Positions 57,837 through 64,000 of a stretch of DNA of 64,000 bases are shown piece by piece; positions within the stretch are counted from its first letter, which is position 1, and each line of letters opens with the position of its first letter. The DNA comes from Stenogyne calaminthoides. Its lineage: Eukaryota; Streptophyta; Magnoliopsida; Lamiales; Lamiaceae. Made by a program: the position numbers and the translations under genes. The stretch lies in NCBI GenBank assembly GCA_037126765.1, contig JBBCBC010000033.1, forward strand, positions 11,050,085 through 11,114,084. The letters are read 5' to 3'. The notes below the pieces were generated by a model. That model ran no database searches and was not told where the DNA came from. It saw only the letters and a program-made list of their open reading frames with translations.

Positions 57837-59359
57837 GGCTACCAGTTCTCCATCTACTAGCACGGCCTCTCATCCTCTGATTTTATCGTGCTCAAACGAC
57901 GATAATGTGGCCATAGGGGGCCTTCGACTACTGGTGCCCCGAATGATAATCGGGATGACGGGGGTAACGACGACGACGATGATGAATAGTTTCTGGCAGA
58001 ACTGGGAGAGATCACTCACCTTCCTCCCTTGGATATTAGTCCTCTCCGTCCCATTGCATCAGAGAGGAGGACACACGCCGACCCTTCCACCCCGGCCCAC
58101 GACTACGGGGCCTTTGACTACCATACTTATGAGGCCCGAGCTCCGTACAAGTGACATGAGCGGGGCTACCGGAAGTCGGTCGAGTCAGATTTGTGGCATC
58201 CGATGAAAAGTATAGGTCGGTTTTGTCCGACCGGTATGTGCGTTCTCTTTGCCGCTTATATAAAGTGCCCCGGGATAAACACTTTTATGGAGCGACCTCT
58301 GATGAAAGTGCCGACCAGCCACCGCCCGGTATGATTGTTGTGAATGAGCACACCATGGAGGCGGGAATTCGCTTCCTGCTACATCCGGCCATCTCCCATC
58401 TACTTGCGGCCTGGAACCAAAGCCTCACGCAAATTACTCCGAATGGTTGGAGTTATATTCTCTCCACCATGACTGTTCTGGGTCAAACCGGGATGAATCG
58501 GTTGCCGACTCCCGGTGAAATATCCTATGTGATGACGCCAATCGCCCAAGACTGCGGCTACAATGCCGTGAGACTTCGGAAGGGTCAGGAGCTCATGAGT
58601 GGGATTCCCAACAAGGTCGATGGCTGGCACCGGAAGTGGTGGTTCGTCGGGGGGCGTGGGAGTCCGTGGACCCTTCGAGCACATTGCCCATTCGTGTCCC
58701 GACCGATTATGCACACCGAGTTGAACACGGTAAGCTTTACATCTTTTGACTTTGAAGCCGTACTGATCTAATTCCCTTTTTATCTTGCAGTGTTTACGCC
58801 TGCTTTCGCCGACCTGTACTGGGATTTTTTGGAGGCTTTCAACATAGTTTGTGATACTCCTCAGAGCTCTAAAGACGTTAATGCCCTGAACACCGAGCTC
58901 GATCGACTCAAAGCCGGCTTGTACACCTACCCTCGCCACCTTAAAATCCCTTGTAAGTCTCGTTGTCAATAATTTATTCTTATATGAAATTCACGTGACC
59001 GGATTCCTTCTGTGGGCAGTTCCTAACATCCCGGTCTACCGACGTCAACCGTCGGCTTCAGTAATGGCAACTCGAAAGAAATTCGTGCTTAGACTAATGA
59101 AGCTCGTAGGGGCCTCTGCTACCCCTCCTCCAAATCCGACCTCGTCCAATCTCTATGCCGTCAACAAAGGCAAGAGGAAGTCGAAGGGGCCGATTCCGTC
59201 GGATTTTGAGCCTGCTCGAAAGAAGATGAGGGAGGAGGTGAGTCAGGGAGCCGGGAGGTCGTCGCTTTGCCCGACCTCACAGCCCGCCTCCATGCCCCAA
59301 GGTGATCGCCGTCCAGAGGACGACTCCTGGTTGGGCTGGGACGCCGATCAGGTAGACGA
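57837..59359 (+). pseudogene. Gypsy-type plant transposon protein (PF04195-like), three exons, frameshifted
   Basis: Paralogue of the gene at 36-1056. It begins MATSSPSTSTASHPLILSC at 57837. Conserved motifs are DRYVRSLCRLYKVPRDKHFY, MEAGIRFLLHPAISHLL, ITPNGW and KWWFVGG. Exons end at 58729 (GTAAGC donor), 58791-58952 (GTAAGT donor) and 59020-59359 (GTAAGT donor), with TTGCAG and GGGCAG acceptors. Exon 2 encodes FADLYWDFLEAFNIVCDTP, exon 3 a basic KKFVLRLMKL region. Frameshifts occur near 57910 and 58150 and in a six-G run near 58650. The gene runs on past 59360 but could not be followed. The family is of unknown biochemical function and always transposon-associated. Confidence 0.72.
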
Positions 59360-59623
59360 GTAAGTCTGGTCATATATATTCTCTTGACTTTCATTTGTTG
59401 CTTAGCTGATGGCTTGTCCTTTTCTTTTGTATTCCGGAGCTCACCCCGCATAACTTCGTCCCCTAGGCTTTAAGATTTTTTAGGTCGCACAACCTTTTCC
59501 CGGCCTAGGTCCCTGAGGGTTGGCCTGCGTACCTCAAGAGGGGCCTGCAAAACCTGCCTCGCGGGTGAACGAACGCGGATCACGCCAATGCACGTCGTCA
59601 GAAAGTGACGGGCAACTTGTACT
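59360..59623. other. Intron or 3' part of the gypsy-type gene, up to LTR D
   Basis: Begins with the donor GTAAGT at 59360. No further exon is recognisable before the LTR of element D. Confidence 0.35.
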
Positions 59624-61273
59624 TGTTAGTGTCCTAGAGACAATCTATTATAAGGACATAATACTCGATGATATTCAATTTGATTTAATATTATATTTTA
59701 TTTAATATTAATGTATGACAATACACTTGTTTGAATATTATGTTTGATTGTTTGCATTTATTCGTACAAGTGTTCCCATGACTCATTGATGTCATTGAGG
59801 TTGTGAGAACTCAGATGACTTAAGCATGATTCTCAAATAGCCCCGATCAAGGATCATCAAGAATGGGATATTGATGATGCAATGGAGATTGGTGTGCGAT
59901 CTGCTTCATACTCTTAGAGAGTGTAGTAAGATCTCACTTACTACGAGATACTAGGTATCTCATGATGGATGCAAAAAATACCTTAGAGGGTATTGGTATA
60001 CCCATCCGAGAAATCGTTTGATGTAGTTCCACTATATGTGTCTACGGGTGTCTCGGTTAGTGAGAGCGATGCGATACTCCTTTGACTTGAGGTCAATACG
60101 CACGACATGTGTGGGATGATAAACTTTGACCATGACCGACGCTTGCACCCTTCCATGGGTAGATATGGCTTGGATTGGGTTCATCACGAAGTGAATGTGC
60201 GTGGTAGTTGAGCCAAGAATAAGATTCATTCCTCGAAGTGGATTTAGAGAGAATACTCATATTCTCTTCATAATTGGATCTAAGTCATCGGCCGATGCAC
60301 GCCAACTTAGACTTTATGGCTAAGTGTGACATACATGATCAATTAGTGAGTAGAGATAATATGATAAAGTTATTTGAATAGATACTTCATCATGTTCAAA
60401 CTTAATCAAGTATTCGCGAATGAAAGAAGGAAATTGTAATAGCTCATATTTTGATTCTATGTGTAGTTGACGTTTCTCGCAACATACCTCATATATTGAG
60501 AATGTCTGATTTATTGTCTAGGGTTCAATTAAGACCGTTAGTTTGACTAATCGCTCGATATATGAGGGCCTATGGTCACACAATAAGTAGTTCCCTTTTA
60601 CGGATTATAGTTGGTTGATTAAATATTAAATTGTATTTAATATTTAATTTATGGAGAATTAATTAATAATAGATTGATTTGAAATTAATTATTATTAATG
60701 TTTAATTAAATTGAATTTAATTAAATAAGAATAATAATATATGGTATATTATTATAGGATTTAATATATATGGAATCAAATCATAGTAGAGATTTGATAT
60801 ACATGAAAATTAAATCAGAGGATTTAATATATGAAATCAAATCAAGTAGAGATTTGATATACATGGAAATTAAATCCGTAGAGATTTTATATATAGGAAA
60901 TAAATCGAGAGATTTATTTAAATAAAGATTATGGATTTTATTTTTTAATCCTCCTAATTTTAAGATTTAATTCCTATATATATATCTGTTCTTTTAATTC
61001 ACAAACAACATTAATTCATTCTTCTCCATAAGATCTAGAGTTATAATTTTTCTAGCAAATTCATCTAAGGATTCAACAACGACAAATCCAGTGCAAGTCA
61101 AAATTTGGGGATTACATGTGGATATCATAGTAGAAAAAACGATATCTAATTTGTAAGAATTCTATTTATGTTTCTTTCGTATTTAATTAAGCAATTAATT
61201 GTTCGTTGTTGGTGAAATTTTTTATTTATTTCCACTACGCATGATACGTGTTTACGTCTTCTAAATTCCAACA
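59624..61273 (+). repeat. 5' LTR of element D
   Basis: TGTTAGTGTCCTAGAGACAA to AAATTCCAACA, 1650 bp, followed by a degenerate primer-binding site (TTGATATCGA in place of TTGGTATCAGA, 61275-61284). TATA-like CCTATATATATAT at ~60972. 60770-60920 repeats GGAATCAAATCATAGTAGAG / GAGATTTGATATACATG-like units four times. Confidence 0.75.
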
Positions 61274-61284
61274 ATTGATATCGA

Positions 61285-63394
61285 CGTACTCGCGCTCTTG
61301 ATCTAATTGCTTAATTGAATTTGTTGATTTATTTATAAAATATAATATTTTTATAAACATTGGCACGGCCAATTTTGTGTTTGACCGCACCAAATAAATC
61401 AATTTTGGGGGTTTTCTTTTGTTGCTGCTTGGCTGCGATTTTCCCCTTTCGTCTCCATCACTGCCTAAGGTTTCGAACCCACGCTCCGGGCGTCGCCGCC
61501 AGCGGTGGAGACCGCGATGCGTTGCTCAAAGGCGGCGGCTCACGCTGCGCCTTGCGATGGTCGCGTGTCAGGCTGTGCGATAGACAGTGCCCTCACTTGC
61601 AATTCGCGACGGTACGCATCGATCGAGAGAATGCGGAGGCGATGAGCGCTCGCGTTAATCTATCGACGGCGCTTCGCCGTCCTGTTTCTGTACACCTATT
61701 TCACGTTTGGATTCGATTGATTATGAATTTGATTCAAATCGTTTTTCGTTGTGCGCATCAAAATTTCTGTTTGTGCCGTAAAAAATGATGTCGAATTGAA
61801 CCTATTCGATGCTTATCGGTGTGATGTCCCACTCGTTTAGAAAAGTGGTGATGGCGGGTCGTCCGCGTGTGTCTAGCGGGCGGCGGCGACCTGCCCACGC
61901 GATTGCAGTGGCAGCGGCTCACCGATTTTCGTCTTGAGATGCGGCGTTTTCTCTTCTGACTTCGCCGTATTTGATACGTTCGTCCTCTTTGAGGCTTGCT
62001 GCTATTCTAATTTGCGAATTCATCCCCTGTTCTTCAAAACCGTTCGATACTGATTTTGTTTGTCGAATTGTTGATGTTGAATTTTGATTGGGATTTGGAT
62101 TTTGTAAAGTTGGATATCCCGAATTACAGATTGGATGCTGTCGGATTTGGACGGTGATGGCGGAGGTTTGTCTTGCAAATTTGATTTGGACAGACCCTCC
62201 CATGCAATTTTAGAAATTAGCACCTGAGCCCCCTAAAATCTAATAAATTAAAATTAGATTAAAGGTTGGACCTTAATGGTATAATTAATTATTGAAGTTT
62301 AATAATTTTAAAATTAGATTTTAAAATTTATTTTAAAAGAATTATTAAATCTCACTAAAACGTATTAGTTGGACTAATGACGGACTTAATTAATTGGATT
62401 AATTAAAAGTCAAAATATTAATAATGAATTTAATTATTAAAACTTGATTTTAAAATTATGGTTTAAAGGATTAAACGAGTTATTAATTCCCATTTGGTTA
62501 ACGTGATTTATATTCTGTTAACATATTTTACGTCCGCATTATAATTGTTTGGGTAGGCGGCGCTCAATACTTAATCGACCAGATTATTGTTTGGGTAGAA
62601 ACTACGCCATATAAATGTTAGTCCGTAAATCATGTTTGGGTAAATACCAATAATTGCTCAAACGTGATGTAGATTAACATGTTGGATCTCGATTAAGCAA
62701 TTAATACCCCGCCTTTAAAATGTTCCTCACTAAAGTATAATTTTCATTAAATTGAACGATGCCTTCCATCAAAGTTAAAAGTAAACAGGAGATTTCGTTC
62801 CAATGAGTATTTAAGGCCCAAGTTTTTTGCTCGGATCTACATTTAACGGGACTTTTATAGTGACACGTAGTGTGTCACCGTGATAGTTGTTAAATCATCT
62901 CGACTTTGTTTCACCCATTGACGGTGGAAAAAAGTCAAGGACATCCGATTGAACTAGGTTCAATCAACTAGAATGCGGTTTTGCAATTGGTTTGGAGACC
63001 TACCGGTTATGCTTTATCATAATGTCGCCCAAACGATATTGTAATAGTAGGAATGTGGATCCTAGTCCATTACAATTTATATCCGATATAAATTGCGTAC
63101 TCTTAGATGAGGTCATTGAGTATGTGAAAATAATGGAGACAAAATAAACACAAAAAGAAGGGTCATGCTTATTTTGATTCTTTGAATATTGATCATAGGA
63201 ATTATGTGTTTAATTCCCATTTTATTTTATTTCTCTTGGTTAGTTGAAATGTATTCACTTTGTTATTGAGATGTGTTTTGAAACAAACAAATTGGCTTAG
63301 GCTAATTTTTTTCGGACCGGCAAGACCAAAAACATGTGTTTGGTCTTCGAAAGCAAAAAAAAGATTAAAGACGTGTTAGACACTCTCTATCAGG
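61285..63394 (+). other. Leader of element D with a GC-rich island
   Basis: No gene. 61440-61920 is GC-rich (GGCGGCGGCTC, CGTCGCCGCCAGC) amid AT-rich sequence, matching the leader of element B in placement. The open frame at 61360-61788 gives an unremarkable product. 62220-63390 shows nothing recognisable. Confidence 0.4.
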
Positions 63395-63995
63395 TTACCA
63401 CTTAAATTTTGGTACTATGAAAGGCGACCACGTTTGACGAAGACCGCCGGAAGAAGCATCAAAAGGATGCTTCTCAAGCTCGGTCAGGTGATGTTGCTCG
63501 GCATGACTCCCGATATTCATAGCAACATGAGAAAAATGGGTCCCTTCTAAATGCTCAAGCATCCAAGGATCTTTTTTATTCTCGAATCTCATTCGAGATT
63601 TATGAAGTGATAAGAGATCCATTTCGGATCTTGGGTTAGCTAAAAGAAAGGAAGATTTCACCCTCATGTGCTAATGATGATAGTTTAATTGAGAGATTTG
63701 GTAATTTAGGCATTGAGCTAAAAAGACCAACGTTTCCATTTATGATATCCTCAAGTCGCCTCCCCGATTCATATTTGAACTTCATTGTGAATAACAATAT
63801 GAATAAAGGCGGATCGACCATGCCCTGAACTCACAGCGTGCTCAAGACTTTTGAGTTCACTATCATTAAGATGGTGTCCGAAAGAATGAGGCGGGTAAAC
63901 AAGGATGTATGCCTACTATAAGTAGAAGAGGGCATTGGAAGAAGGACTATAAGGTTCTAGTTGCTAAAAAGAAGGCATTAGTGCTTAAAGACTAG
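63395..63995 (+). pseudogene. Element D gag relic
   Basis: Short frames read like copia gag. Near the end (63920-63990) GHWKKDYKVL and LVAKKKALVLKD resemble the second half of a nucleocapsid zinc knuckle (G-H-W-K-K-x-C) and the following basic stretch. The cysteines before it and the last one are lost, and stops are frequent. Confidence 0.45.
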
Positions 63996-64000
63996 AACAT

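Larger units (their letters stand above)
59624..64000 (+). mobile_element. Element D: 5' part of a decayed copia retrotransposon
   Basis: LTR 59624-61273, a mutated primer-binding site, a GC-rich leader and a ruined gag ending in a CCHC-like string. The element continues beyond 64000. The order and the gag relics indicate Ty1/copia; it is the most eroded of the four retroelements. Confidence 0.65.

Noticed and set aside
61360..61788. 142-codon plus-strand frame in the leader of element D
   Set aside because: Same GC-rich composition effect as in element B; no recognisable domain and no codon-like pattern.

Overview
The window looks like nuclear DNA of a flowering plant, most likely a eudicot. 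It is AT-rich and almost entirely built from transposable elements: long Ty1/copia LTR retrotransposons primed by initiator tRNA-Met, tRNA-derived SINEs, MITE-like repeats, a Harbinger-type ORF1 relic and genes of the plant 'putative gypsy type transposon' family. Only broken or partial plant genes are visible: a WRKY domain, a BAT1-type amino-acid permease first exon, a CHR28-like SNF2 ATPase and one tRNA-like gene. The species cannot be named from the sequence.

Layout. 1-2460: a minus-strand gypsy-type transposon gene (one nonsense codon, cut by the window edge) and its repeat-rich upstream region. 2461-7836: a 75-bp tandem array, a solo LTR (3315-4891), two SINE-like units, an LTR remnant and a broken WRKY domain. 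7837-44590: a nest of retrotransposons. The outer element A (plus strand, Sirevirus-like copia with an extra ORF3) has its gag split twice. Element B (10220-19099, plus, a different copia lineage) is flanked by CTTAG/CTAAG. Element C (20400-35176, minus, Sirevirus-like) is flanked by a perfect ACTGT duplication. The right end of A is abnormal: the last part of ORF3, the polypurine tract and the first ~625 bp of the LTR lie in inverted orientation (42375-44590), and no complete right LTR is present.

44591-56460: AT-rich sequence with ~200-bp direct repeats, the permease exon, two MITE-like repeats, the tRNA-like gene, a probable 5' end of an unidentified minus-strand gene near 52 kb and the decayed SNF2 ATPase. 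56470-64000: a Harbinger ORF1-like fragment, a second gypsy-type transposon gene (plus strand, introns visible, frameshifted), then the 5' LTR, GC-rich leader and ruined gag of another copia element, D, which runs off the window.

None of the retroelements is intact. The most striking global signal is that decay in A, C and the C-type solo LTR is not random. In patches, CTG and CAG trinucleotides appear as CG, CCG, TCG or CGG, which shifts frames. This resembles a consensus-sequence artefact at CHG methylation sites more than natural mutation. In contrast, the stop codons of B are all explained by C-to-T or G-to-A transitions, the expected mark of methylated silenced DNA.
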